A DNA stretch of 21,487 nt from Reyranella sp. Its GTDB lineage: Bacteria; Pseudomonadota; Alphaproteobacteria; Reyranellales; Reyranellaceae. The notes beneath the pieces were generated by a model that worked only from the letters and a program-made list of their open reading frames with translations, had not been told where the DNA came from and made no database searches. Position 1 is the first letter of the stretch. Each line of letters begins with the position of its first letter. The stretch is taken from contig SCVT01000209.1 of NCBI GenBank assembly GCA_004296815.1, positions 1 to 21,487 on the forward strand. The letters run 5' to 3'. This document shows positions 1 through 7,343 of the stretch, one piece after another. A program made the position numbers and the translations under genes.

Positions 1-13
1 GCTCTTCCGATCT
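1..13. other. Illumina adapter remnant at contig end
   Basis: The first 13 bases, GCTCTTCCGATCT, are identical to the 3' end shared by the standard Illumina read 1 and read 2 adapters. They sit exactly at the window edge, so they are best read as untrimmed adapter and not genome. Genuine sequence probably begins at base 14. This means the first gene abuts a contig break and its upstream region is unknown. Confidence 0.9.
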
Positions 14-26
14 GGCTCCGGCCAGT

Positions 27-971
27 GTGCCCGCCGGTCTTGCTGCAACCTACCGGCCGGCTGACCGTTACGGCTTCTTCGACCGCGCCGGGGCTCGCAT
101 CCGTTGCGCGTGGTGGAACGCCGTGGGAACGCCCGGCACCAAGCCCCGGGGCACCGTCGTCCTCCTGACCGGCCGCGGCGAGTTCATCGAGAAGTACGCC
201 ACCGAGGTGGTGGGCGAGCTATTGGGGCGTGGCTATACGGTGGCCGCTATGGATTGGCGCGGACAGGGCCTGTCGGACCGGCCGCTGGCCGATCGCGGCA
301 AGGGCCATATCGACAACTTCACGACCTACATGGCCGACGTCCGGATGTTCCTGGACACCATCGTGGCGCCCGACGCCCCGCGGCCCGTGATGGCGCTCTG
401 CCATTCCATGGGCGGGCACATCCTGATGCGGGACCTGGCTGAGAACGGACCGGGACCGATCGAGGCGGCCCTCTTCGTGTCGCCCATGACCGGCCTCTAC
501 CGGGAGGCCATGCTGCGGTCCGTCCTGATGGTCATGCCGGAGGTCCCGGTGGTCGAGGACCGCTACCTGTTCGGGACGGGGCCGTTCATCCTGCTGGCCC
601 GGCAGTTCAACTCCAACTTCGTCACCCACGACGAGCGCCGCTATCGCTTCACCGACGACTGGTTCACGGCCGACCCCCGCCTCTCGCTGGGCGGCCCGAC
701 GCTGGGATGGGCCCGCCAGGCCATCCGGTCGATGGCCAAGGCCCAGGCGCCAGGCTACCTGGAGCGGATCGACATCCCCCTGCTCCTGATCACGGCGGGC
801 GAGGACCGGCTGATCGATCCCAAGACCCATGCCCCGATCGTGGCCCGCCTGCGCCATGGCGAGCATTTCACCATCGCCCATGCCCGCCACGAGATCATGA
901 TGGAGACGGACGACATCAGGGCCCTGTTCTGGGAGGCCTTCGACCGTCTGGCGAAGGGCGTGTTGGGCTGA
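27..971 (+). CDS. Alpha/beta hydrolase, lysophospholipase/monoacylglycerol-lipase type (5' end uncertain)
   Basis: A 314-residue serine hydrolase of the Hydrolase_4 (lysophospholipase-like) family, probably cytosolic and acting on an ester or lipid. Its substrate cannot be read from sequence. The oxyanion region lies around residues 46-52 (LLTGRGE) and is followed by the DWRGQGLSDRP strand-turn at 76-86. The nucleophile elbow is CHSMGG with Ser127, where Cys replaces the usual first Gly. The likely acid is Asp260 (AGEDRL) and the likely base His288 (ARHE). The GTG at 27 is the first start in frame, but no convincing ribosome site precedes it and the frame is open back to the adapter at base 13. 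The true start may therefore lie beyond the contig end, with a few residues missing. The stop is followed one base later by the next gene, indicating an operon. Confidence 0.85.
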   Translation: MPAGLAATYRPADRYGFFDRAGARIRCAWWNAVGTPGTKPRGTVVLLTGRGEFIEKYATEVVGELLGRGYTVAAMDWRGQGLSDRPLADRGKGHIDNFTTYMADVRMFLDTIVAPDAPRPVMALCHSMGGHILMRDLAENGPGPIEAALFVSPMTGLYREAMLRSVLMVMPEVPVVEDRYLFGTGPFILLARQFNSNFVTHDERRYRFTDDWFTADPRLSLGGPTLGWARQAIRSMAKAQAPGYLERIDIPLLLITAGEDRLIDPKTHAPIVARLRHGEHFTIAHARHEIMMETDDIRALFWEAFDRLAKGVLG

Positions 972-972
972 C

Positions 973-1710
973 ATGAGCGAAACCGAGATGCTGGTGATCG
1001 CCGGCGCCTTCCTGGTGGCCGGCGTCGCCAAGGGTGCCATCGGCATCGGCCTGCCGCCGATCTCGGTCGGCCTGATGACGCTCGCCATCCCGTTGGGCGA
1101 CGCGCTGGCGATCATGGCCATCCCGACGCTCACGACGAACATCTGGCAGGCGATCTACGGCACCGGCCTCAAGCGCATGGTGAAGCGGTTCTGGACGCTC
1201 GCCGTCGCCGCGATGGTCACGGTGCTCATCGTGGCGGCGACACTCGGCCAGCTCGGCTCGCCGATGGCGACGGCGTGGCTGGGCGTCCTCCTGGTCGCCT
1301 ACTCGATCCTGGCGCTGGTCGCCTGGCGGCCGCACGTGCCGTTGCATGCGGAGCGCTGGGCCAATCCGCTGGCGGGCATCGCCACCGGCTTCGTCACCGG
1401 CATCACCGGCATCGCCGCCATCCCCTTCCTGCCCTACATGCAGTCGATCGAGATCCAGAAGGACGATCTCGTGCAGGCGCTGGGCATCCTGTTCATCGCC
1501 ATCACCGCGGCCCTCACGGTCGCGCTGGCGCGGCAGGGCGCGTTCGACCTGGCCAACGTCATCGGCGGATTTGCAGCCGTCGTGCCGACATCGATCGGCG
1601 TCTGGATCGGCCAGAAGTCGCGCAATGCCATGTCGCCAGAGATGTTCCGCCGCATCTTCCTCGCGGGCCTGCTTGGCATCGGGCTGCACATGGCGCGTGG
1701 CTTGCTGTAG
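973..1710 (+). CDS. Sulfite exporter TauE/SafE family membrane protein
   Basis: A 245-residue, very hydrophobic protein of the TauE/SafE family (DUF81-type permeases). Members export sulfite, sulfoacetate or other small organic anions through the inner membrane. About eight membrane segments can be seen, including roughly residues 5-26, 30-52, 74-92, 99-118, 131-152, 167-186, 191-212 and 226-243. The family's internal duplication shows as a Gly-rich GVAKGAIGIGLPP motif near residue 17 and a related GFVTGITGIAAIP motif near 139. The length is at the short end for the family. The ATG lies one base after the hydrolase stop, so the two are probably co-translated. The substrate is unknown; nothing nearby points to sulfur metabolism. 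Confidence 0.86.
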   Translation: MSETEMLVIAGAFLVAGVAKGAIGIGLPPISVGLMTLAIPLGDALAIMAIPTLTTNIWQAIYGTGLKRMVKRFWTLAVAAMVTVLIVAATLGQLGSPMATAWLGVLLVAYSILALVAWRPHVPLHAERWANPLAGIATGFVTGITGIAAIPFLPYMQSIEIQKDDLVQALGILFIAITAALTVALARQGAFDLANVIGGFAAVVPTSIGVWIGQKSRNAMSPEMFRRIFLAGLLGIGLHMARGLL

Positions 1711-1719
1711 GGTCGAGCC

Positions 1720-2274
1720 ATGTCACTGCCCGCCTTCAAGGTCACGATCTGCGGCATTCCCGAGCTGCCGCAACACTGCGCGACCAACGTCAGCCACGTC
1801 CTCTCGATCATCGACACGCACGAGCCGCGGCCGCCCGCGCTCGACGGCTTCTCCAGGATCGAGCACGAGTTGATCCGCTTCGACGACGTCGTCGCCGAGT
1901 ATCCCGGCTTCGAGGCCTGCACACAGCAGCACATCGAGAAGGTGCTGGCGTTCGGCGAGCGCCTCCATGCGAAGCCCGAGAGCCATGTGCTGGTCCATTG
2001 CCATGCCGGCATCTCGCGCTCGACCGCGGCCGCAGCGATCCTGATGTCGCAGAACGCGCCCGGCCACGAGGAGCAGGCCTTCCTGAAGCTGCTCGAGCTG
2101 CGCAAGCACGGCTGGCCGAACACGCGCATGGTCGAGTTCGCCGACACGCTGCTGAAGCGCGACGGCGCGATGCTGCGGGGGCTGGTGGCCTACCGCAAGG
2201 CGCTGCTCCAGGTGAAGCCGCACCTCACGGAAGTCATCCGCAACATCGGCCGCGGCCACGAGATCCCGGCCTAG
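1720..2274 (+). CDS. Dual-specificity/tyrosine-phosphatase-like protein
   Basis: A 184-residue cysteine-based phosphatase. The P-loop is VHCHAGISRS, giving the CX5R signature with nucleophile Cys94 and Arg100, followed by Ser101 and Thr102. One of Asp55/Asp56 (RFDDVV) is a candidate general acid. The helix containing NAPGHEEQAFLKL after the P-loop fits the bacterial tyrosine-phosphatase proteins annotated by the HCxxGxSRS signature. It could dephosphorylate proteins, phosphoinositides or small phosphates; the sequence does not decide. It begins 9 bases after the TauE stop with only a weak GGGTCGAG ribosome site, so it is the third gene of the 27-2274 operon. It ends 14 bases from the convergent oxygenase gene. 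Confidence 0.84.
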   Translation: MSLPAFKVTICGIPELPQHCATNVSHVLSIIDTHEPRPPALDGFSRIEHELIRFDDVVAEYPGFEACTQQHIEKVLAFGERLHAKPESHVLVHCHAGISRSTAAAAILMSQNAPGHEEQAFLKLLELRKHGWPNTRMVEFADTLLKRDGAMLRGLVAYRKALLQVKPHLTEVIRNIGRGHEIPA

Positions 2275-2288
2275 GCCGCCCGCCCCGC

Positions 2289-3137
2289 TCAGGCGGGATG
2301 GAAGACCAGCGTCCGCACCTCGATGCTCTCGCGCGGCGGCGCATCGGCCGGCGCCGTCGGGTCGCTGAAGGCGCTGTGCGGCGTGTAGCGCGCCGGCACA
2401 CCGGCCGCGGTATCGCAGCACTTCAGCAGCAGCGCCTCGTCGGTCCGCATGCGCGGCACGTAGTACCAGCGGTGCGCTGGATTGAACTTCACCGAATAGG
2501 TCTCGCCGACCCGGTGCGGGTAGACGAGGTCCGACGGCACCAGATCCTTGAAGTCGATCGACGTGGCGTCGCAGACGGCCAGCGGCGAATCGAGCAGCGG
2601 CCCCTTGATCGGACGCCACAGGTTGATCACCTGCACGCGGCCCTTCAGCAGCTCGTCGGCCTCATCGGGCAGCAGGTCACGCACCCGCTGCGGGCCCGAC
2701 TTCGCCGTGTGGTCGATGTGGACGCGGCGCACCGGCTGGCGCGGCGCATCGGCCTGCGTCTCGGCATCGGGCACGCGACGGCGCGTCGTATGGTCGAAGA
2801 TGTGGACGCGCGAGGCGCCGGTCGCCGCCTTCACGACGGCCTCGACCTCGGGGTAGTAGACGCGGCGAACCTCCTCATCGTCGAAGAAGTCCTTCACGGC
2901 GCTCTTGTGCTGCAGCAGTGCGAAGCCGTTGGCGTCGAGTGACACGCTACCGGCGATCGGGCGAGCATCGCGGATGCGGACGGCATGGGCCGCGTGCTCG
3001 GCGTTGCTGCGCGGGATGCCGGCCGGCGGCTCGAACGTGTAGTTGCGCGGCCGCTCGTCCATCGGCACGAGGTAGTTCATGTCGGCAACGACATGCGAAA
3101 GGTTGGCGAGAATCTCGGTGTGTTCCTGAAGCGTCAT
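2289..3137 (-). CDS. CmcJ/NvfI/AsaB-family non-haem iron oxygenase
   Basis: A 282-residue protein of the CmcJ/AsaB/GA4-desaturase family, known mainly from fungal secondary metabolism and cephamycin biosynthesis. Several family members are Fe(II)/2-oxoglutarate-dependent oxygenases. Visible motifs, in order, are NYTFEPP (32-38), VRRVHIDHT (136-144) with the H140-x-D142 pair of a metal triad, NLWRPI (172-177), YPHRVGE (206-212), AHRWYYVPRM (221-230) with His222 as the likely third ligand, LLLKCCD, the HSAF element and PRESIEVR near the C-terminus. The order and spacing of these blocks support a complete, intact enzyme. A good GGAGG lies 11 bases upstream of the ATG and overlaps an inverted repeat. 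The substrate is unknown. An SDR gene lies upstream on the same strand, so sequential oxidation of one compound is possible but unproven. Confidence 0.8.
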   Translation of the reverse strand: MTLQEHTEILANLSHVVADMNYLVPMDERPRNYTFEPPAGIPRSNAEHAAHAVRIRDARPIAGSVSLDANGFALLQHKSAVKDFFDDEEVRRVYYPEVEAVVKAATGASRVHIFDHTTRRRVPDAETQADAPRQPVRRVHIDHTAKSGPQRVRDLLPDEADELLKGRVQVINLWRPIKGPLLDSPLAVCDATSIDFKDLVPSDLVYPHRVGETYSVKFNPAHRWYYVPRMRTDEALLLKCCDTAAGVPARYTPHSAFSDPTAPADAPPRESIEVRTLVFHPA

Positions 3138-3148
3138 GGGGCAAGACC

Positions 3149-3165
3149 TCCGAATGCTGTTCGGA
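3149..3165 (-). promoter_or_regulatory. Inverted repeat overlapping the ribosome site of the oxygenase gene
   Basis: Perfect 6-base arms TCCGAA and TTCGGA are separated by 5 bases. On the minus strand the last bases of the second arm are also the start of the Shine-Dalgarno run CGGAGG of the gene starting at 3137. It could be a protein-binding operator half-site pair or an RNA hairpin that hides the ribosome site. Only the repeat is seen; the function is inferred. Confidence 0.35.
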
Positions 3166-3186
3166 TGATCTTGGCCCTGCCTCTCA

Positions 3187-3212
3187 GCCGCACCATGGAG
3201 AAGAAGTGCGGC
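3187..3212. repeat. 7-bp inverted repeat in the oxygenase leader
   Basis: Perfect arms GCCGCAC (3187-3193) and GTGCGGC (3206-3212) surround a 12-base spacer. No T-run follows on either strand, so it does not look like an intrinsic terminator. With the repeats at 3149-3165 and 3224-3249 it gives the 150-base gap three consecutive potential stem-loops. Confidence 0.4.
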
Positions 3213-3223
3213 GATCCATGAAG

Positions 3224-3249
3224 AGAGGTTATCCGAAAAGAAAACCTCT
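3224..3249 (-). repeat. 7-bp inverted repeat just after the SDR gene; possible weak terminator
   Basis: Arms AGAGGTT (3224-3230) and AACCTCT (3243-3249) are separated by a 12-base A-rich spacer on the plus strand. It lies about 40 bases beyond the SDR stop on the minus strand, where a terminator could be expected. No U-run follows the stem, so termination would be weak at best. It could instead be part of the leader of the downstream oxygenase gene. Confidence 0.35.
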
Positions 3250-3287
3250 TCTGTTGCGCCTCGGGTGCGCAGCAGGTTCGCGTCGTC

Positions 3288-4088
3288 TCAGCGTCCCTTC
3301 ATCGGCAGGCCGCCGAGATGGGTACCGGCATCGACAATCAGGAACTCGCCCGTGATGTTGCTGGCACTGGTGAGGAAGAAGATGGCGGCCTCGGCCATCT
3401 GCTCCGGCGTACCGGCCTGGCGGAGCGGCGTCGTCTGCTCCTGCGCGTTCTTGAGCTTCTCGTAGTCGGCCTCGCCCAGTGCACCGAGCAGCCAGCGGGT
3501 CTGGATGAAGCCGGGGCATACCGTGTTGACGCGCACCGCCGGCCCGAACCAGCGCGCGAGCGAAAGCGTCAGCGTGTTCAGCGCGCCCTTCGAGGCGGCA
3601 TAGGGAATGGAGGTGCCGACGCCCATCACACCCGCGATCGAGGAGATGTTCACGATCGAGCCGCGATCGCCCTTCTCGTCCCACTGCTTCTTCATCGTCG
3701 GATAGACGGCGCGGCTCATCATGTAGGGGCCGGTGACGTTGACGCGCATGATGCGGTCAAAGTCCTCGGGCGTGACGCCCTCGAGGTCGCCCTGGCTCTG
3801 GAACTTGGTGGTGCCGGCGTTGTTGATCAGGCCGTCGATGCGGCCCCACTTCTTCATCGTCTCGGCGGCGAGCTTGCGGCAGTCGGCGTCCTGGCCCATG
3901 TCGGCCTGCACGAGGATCGCCTCGACGCCCTTCGCCTTCACGGCCGCGTAGGTCTCGTCGGCTTCCTTCTTGCTCTTGGTGTAGTTGATGACGACGTTCC
4001 AGCCGCGGCCCGCCAGGTCGACCGCGCAGGCAGCGCCCAGTCCGGTGGCCGAGCCCGTCACGATCGCCACCTTGTTCGTCTTCGCCAT
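3288..4088 (-). CDS. SDR family NAD(P)-dependent oxidoreductase
   Basis: A 266-residue classical short-chain dehydrogenase. It has the nucleotide-binding TGSATGLG at 11-18, NNAG at 89-92, catalytic Asn117 (RVNVTG), Ser149/150, Tyr163 and Lys167 (YAASK), and the CPGFIQT loop after the catalytic helix. All catalytic tetrad residues are present. The C-terminus runs through the usual NITGEFLIVDAG strand. It resembles 3-oxoacyl-ACP-reductase-like SDRs, but the substrate is not predictable. The ATG has a GGGAGA ribosome site about 8 bases upstream. It is divergent from the SDR at 4142, with 53 bases between the starts, and lies upstream of the CmcJ-type oxygenase with a 150-base gap. Confidence 0.88.
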   Translation of the reverse strand: MAKTNKVAIVTGSATGLGAACAVDLAGRGWNVVINYTKSKKEADETYAAVKAKGVEAILVQADMGQDADCRKLAAETMKKWGRIDGLINNAGTTKFQSQGDLEGVTPEDFDRIMRVNVTGPYMMSRAVYPTMKKQWDEKGDRGSIVNISSIAGVMGVGTSIPYAASKGALNTLTLSLARWFGPAVRVNTVCPGFIQTRWLLGALGEADYEKLKNAQEQTTPLRQAGTPEQMAEAAIFFLTSASNITGEFLIVDAGTHLGGLPMKGR

Positions 4089-4141
4089 GTCGTTTTCTCC
4101 CGATATCTCGCGGCACCCTTCATAGGCTAGGATGCCGGCCC
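4089..4141. promoter_or_regulatory. Divergent intergenic region between two SDR genes
   Basis: The 53 bases between the oppositely directed starts must hold start signals for both genes unless one is transcribed from elsewhere. It contains the minus-strand ribosome site (GGGAGA in reverse) and an AGGA about 10 bases before the plus-strand ATG. I could not pick convincing -35/-10 pairs. Confidence 0.35.
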
Positions 4142-4906
4142 ATGGCAGACCAGTTTTCGATGAAGAACCGCGTGGTGTTGCTGACCGGGGCCTCGCGCGG
4201 CCTCGGGCGCGACATGGCGCTGACCCTGGCAGGCGCCGGGGCCACCGTGCTCTGCGCGGGCCGCACAGTGAAAGAGCTCGAGGCGACGGCCAGGGCCATC
4301 ACCCGCAAGGGCGGCAAGGCGCATGTCGTGCCGCTCGACATCACCGACGAGGACGCGGTGAAGGCCCAGGTCCGGGCGATCATCCGCAAGCACCGGCGCA
4401 TCGACGTGCTGGTGAACAACGCGGGCGTCATCCATCGCGAGAACATCGTCGACACCGCGACGGCCGATTTCCGCAAGGTGATCGAGACCGACCTGATCAG
4501 CCAGTTCGTCCTGGCGCGTGAGGTCGGCCGCCACATGCTGGCGCGGCAGTACGGCCGCATCGTCAACATCTCCTCCGTCATGGCGATCCTCGGGCGCGCC
4601 TCTGTGGCGGGCTACGTATCGGCCAAGCACGGGCTGGTCGGCCTCACCAAGAACCTCTCCGCCGAGTTCGGCCCGCACGTCACCGCCAACGCGATCGCGC
4701 CGGGCTACATCCGCACCGAGCTCAACGTCCCCTTGCAGAAGAACAAGGAGTTCACCGGCATGCTGGAGCGCCGCACCGCGGCCGGCCGCTGGGGCAACCC
4801 CGAGGACCTGCGCGGCGCGCTGCTGCTGCTCGCCTCCGACGCCGGCGCCTTCATCACGGGCCATACGCTGGTCGTCGACGGCGGCCTGACCACGATCCTC
4901 GCCTGA
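4142..4906 (+). CDS. SDR family oxidoreductase, gluconate 5-dehydrogenase-like
   Basis: A 254-residue short-chain dehydrogenase with TGASRGLG at 15-22, NNAG at 92-95, Ser144/145, Tyr158 and Lys162 (YVSAKHG), and IAPGYIRTEL after the active site. The pattern NRVVLLTGASRGLG...GRTVKELEAT resembles gluconate 5-dehydrogenase and related sugar-acid SDRs. The Arg of GRT after the second strand would favour NADP. The residue aligned with the tetrad Asn is Asp117 (ETDLIS), which is unusual. One base separates its stop from the next gene, so it heads an operon with the small membrane protein and the MmgE/PrpD gene. A role in sugar-acid oxidation would suit the gluconokinase 2.5 kb away, but that link is speculative. 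Confidence 0.87.
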   Translation: MADQFSMKNRVVLLTGASRGLGRDMALTLAGAGATVLCAGRTVKELEATARAITRKGGKAHVVPLDITDEDAVKAQVRAIIRKHRRIDVLVNNAGVIHRENIVDTATADFRKVIETDLISQFVLAREVGRHMLARQYGRIVNISSVMAILGRASVAGYVSAKHGLVGLTKNLSAEFGPHVTANAIAPGYIRTELNVPLQKNKEFTGMLERRTAAGRWGNPEDLRGALLLLASDAGAFITGHTLVVDGGLTTILA

Positions 4907-4907
4907 C

Positions 4908-5396
4908 ATGACCGGCATCCCGCGCTGGGTCTTGTTGCTGCTGGCAGCGGCGCTGGTGCTCTACGGCGTCGCCGTCTCGCAGGGCTGGTTGCGCGATCCC
5001 TCGCTCGCCAAAGCCGACTATATCGGCACGATCGACGTCTCGGTCGACGACGCCAAGCTCTACCGCGCCGTGCCCTTCGAATGGCAGGTGACCAGCGCTG
5101 CGGGGAGCTTCAAGGGGACCGACACCGCCCATATCCGTATCGATCCGTCGGCGGAACGGACGGTGATGTGCGGCTGGATCCTGCTCGACAAGGCCGGCGC
5201 CTCGATCCGTGCCACGCGCTGGCTCGCCGAGGCGCGCCTGCAGGTGGGCGACATCAAGGTCACCGCCCTCTTCATCGCGCCGGTCGACAAGAAGCCCGGC
5301 GACGGGCTGAACGCCGGTTGCCTGCGGCTCGACGAAGGCATCAAGCCTGCCGCCGACGCAGCGCTCAAACTCGAAGGCACGCCGGTGCGCGAATAG
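4908..5396 (+). CDS. Hypothetical protein with N-terminal membrane anchor
   Basis: A 162-residue protein I do not recognise. Residues 6-25 (WVLLLLAAALVLYGVAV) form one hydrophobic helix with a basic residue before it, so it is either a signal peptide or a membrane anchor, with the remainder probably in the periplasm. The soluble part is rich in predicted beta strands (YIGTIDVSVDD, AHIRIDPS, VGDIKVTALFIAP) and has two cysteines, Cys88 and Cys138, that could form a disulfide. It lies between an SDR and an MmgE/PrpD gene with gaps of 1 and 16 bases, so it is certainly in their transcript. Its function is unknown. Confidence 0.75.
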   Translation: MTGIPRWVLLLLAAALVLYGVAVSQGWLRDPSLAKADYIGTIDVSVDDAKLYRAVPFEWQVTSAAGSFKGTDTAHIRIDPSAERTVMCGWILLDKAGASIRATRWLAEARLQVGDIKVTALFIAPVDKKPGDGLNAGCLRLDEGIKPAADAALKLEGTPVRE

Positions 5397-5412
5397 TCCC
5401 GGAGAGAGTCGA

Positions 5413-6753
5413 ATGCTTCCCAGACAAGGTGTGACCCAGGACCTCGCGCGCTTCGTCGTCGAGACGAAATGGCAGGACCTTCCCGAGCAGGCCCGCCACG
5501 AGGCCAAGCGTGCCCTGCTCAACTTCTTCGCCGTGGCGATCGCGGGCTGCCGCACCGAGCCGGTCGAGCTGGCGCTGCGGACCTTGGGTGAATTCTCGGG
5601 CGGCCGTCAGGCGTCCATCGTCGGCCGCAGCGAGCGCATCGATCCGCTGACGGCGGCGTTCCTCAACGCCGCCGGCGCCAATGTCTTCGACTATTGCGAC
5701 ACGCACCTGCCGACGGTGATCCATCCCACCGCGCCGGTGGCGCCCGCTCTGCTGGCGCTCTCGGAGATGCGCAAGGTGAGTGGCCCTGAGTTCCTGCTGG
5801 CCTTCGTGCTCGGCGTCGAGATCGAGTGTCGCGTCGGAAACGCGATCTCGCCCGGCCACTATCCCAAGGGCTGGCACATCACCTCGACCTGCGGCGTGTT
5901 CGGCTCGGCCACTGGTGCCGCCAAGCTGCTGGGCCTCGATGCGCAGAGGACCGTGTGGGCGCTGGGCAGTGCTGCGACGCAGTCCGCGGGCCTCTGCGAG
6001 TGCCTCGGCTGGCCGGCCAAGAGCGTCAGCGTGGGCAATGCCGCGCGCAACGGCCTCTTCTCCGCCCTGCTGGCCGAGAAGGGCTTCTCCGGTCCCGCCG
6101 AGCCGCTCGCCGGCGCCCAGGGCTTCCTCGCCGTCATGGGCGAGCCGCCGGACTGGGCGGCCCTGCTCGACGGACTGGGCAAGAGCTGGCAGGTGGCCAA
6201 CAATTCGCTGAAGCCTTACCCGTCGGGCTTCGTGATCCACCCTCTGCTCGACCTGGCGCTGGACTGGCGTCGTGCCCATCCCGGCCTCGAGGTCGAGCGC
6301 GTTGACGTGCGCGGCAACCCGCTGCTGCTGCAGCGCGCCAATCGCGCCGAGATCGCCACCGGCCGTGAGGCACAGGTCAGCCTGCAGCATTGTGTGGCGG
6401 CGGCGCTGATCCTCGGCAAGGCAGGCCTCGACCAGCTCACCGACGCCTCGGTCGCCGATCCCAGGATCAAGGCGCTGCGCACGAAGTTCGCCTGCAAGGC
6501 CGATCCCGCCATCTCGACCATCGCGGCCGAGATGGACATCTGGACGACGGATGGCAGGAAGCACGCGCTCTCGACCAAGGCGGCGCGCGGCAGCGTCGCT
6601 AATCCGCTCAAGGACACCGAGATCGAGGCCAAGCTGCGCGACGAGGCAGCACGCTGGGAGCCCGGCCATGACGTCGGCAAGCTGATCGACGCTGTGTGGT
6701 CGCTCGAGAAGAGCGACGACGTCTCGACCCTGGTGGCGCTTACCCGCCCCTAG
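5413..6753 (+). CDS. MmgE/PrpD family protein
   Basis: A 446-residue member of the MmgE/PrpD family, which includes 2-methylcitrate dehydratase and cis-aconitate decarboxylase; many members are uncharacterised. Family marks are the helical N-terminal region (LARFVVETKW), FDYCDTH (92-98) followed by HPTAPVAPALLAL (from 104), GWHITSTCGVFGSA (153-166), and KPYPSGFVIHPLLD (267-280) with His276. The length is normal. A GGAGAGAG ribosome site precedes the ATG. It ends the 4142-6753 operon. No methylcitrate synthase is in the window, so a methylcitrate-cycle role is not supported; a broader dehydratase or decarboxylase role on a carboxylic acid is likelier. Its stop codon overlaps that of the convergent GST gene in the palindrome CTAG. 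Confidence 0.88.
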   Translation: MLPRQGVTQDLARFVVETKWQDLPEQARHEAKRALLNFFAVAIAGCRTEPVELALRTLGEFSGGRQASIVGRSERIDPLTAAFLNAAGANVFDYCDTHLPTVIHPTAPVAPALLALSEMRKVSGPEFLLAFVLGVEIECRVGNAISPGHYPKGWHITSTCGVFGSATGAAKLLGLDAQRTVWALGSAATQSAGLCECLGWPAKSVSVGNAARNGLFSALLAEKGFSGPAEPLAGAQGFLAVMGEPPDWAALLDGLGKSWQVANNSLKPYPSGFVIHPLLDLALDWRRAHPGLEVERVDVRGNPLLLQRANRAEIATGREAQVSLQHCVAAALILGKAGLDQLTDASVADPRIKALRTKFACKADPAISTIAAEMDIWTTDGRKHALSTKAARGSVANPLKDTEIEAKLRDEAARWEPGHDVGKLIDAVWSLEKSDDVSTLVALTRP

Positions 6754-7343
6754 GGGACACCGTTGCGTCCATGATTGAGGAAGGCCGGCCGTAGCGTCAG
6801 CCTCTCATAGTACGCCTCGACCGACGGCAGCAACGGCTTGTCCATCGGCGTCAGCATCCAGCGATTGATCGACAGACCGATGGGAATGTCGGCAAGGGTG
6901 AAGGAGCAGCCCGCGATGTACGCGCCAGTCGTCGCGAGCTGTGCCTCGACGATGCCCGTCATGCGGTTCCATTCGCGGCGCGAGGACTCGATCTGCGCGG
7001 CATCAGCGAAAGCCGGGTTGCGTCGTACGACCGCCGAGAAGACGTAGCGCCAGGACGTGTTGAACTCCGTCGCCTGCCAGTCGATCCAGCGATCGACCTC
7101 GGCGCGCCGCCGCGGATCGCGCGGCAGCAGAGCTTCGGCCGCATGCTTGTTCGCGAGATAGCGGATGATCGTGTTGCTCTCCCACAGCACGAAATCGCCG
7201 TCGACGATCACCGGCACGAGGCCGTTGGGATTGGCTGCGAGTTCCGGCCCGTCGTCGGCGCGCCTGTAGGCGATGCCGATCTCCTCGCAGGCCCACAGGA
7301 CCTTGCGCACGTTGATCGAGGTCGCCTTGCCGAGGATCCTCAT
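6750..7343 (-). CDS. Glutathione S-transferase family protein
   Basis: A 197-residue GST-like protein. The N-terminal thioredoxin-fold half has KATSINVRKVLW with Ser9 as a candidate catalytic residue, NPNGLVPVI with the cis-proline at 44, and the glutathione-binding WESNTIIRYL. The C-terminal helical half has the SFTLADIPIG capping motif. The stretch between the second strand and NPNG is shorter than in most close-looking GSTs, which often have about ten more residues there; this may be a natural deletion. Its ATG overlaps the gluconokinase stop in ATGA, so the two are translationally coupled. The substrate is unknown; detoxification or peroxide handling is typical of the family. Confidence 0.86.
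   Translation of the reverse strand: MRILGKATSINVRKVLWACEEIGIAYRRADDGPELAANPNGLVPVIVDGDFVLWESNTIIRYLANKHAAEALLPRDPRRRAEVDRWIDWQATEFNTSWRYVFSAVVRRNPAFADAAQIESSRREWNRMTGIVEAQLATTGAYIAGCSFTLADIPIGLSINRWMLTPMDKPLLPSVEAYYERLTLRPAFLNHGRNGVP

Noticed and set aside
1275..2942. A 555-codon plus-strand open frame across three genes
   Set aside because: It is Arg/Ala/Gly/Pro-rich with no motifs and overlaps the TauE and phosphatase genes in another frame and the oxygenase gene in antisense; a typical GC-rich shadow.
3187..3249. Strong terminator after the SDR at 3288-4088
   Set aside because: Stems are present but no run of T follows on either strand, so I list them only as repeats.
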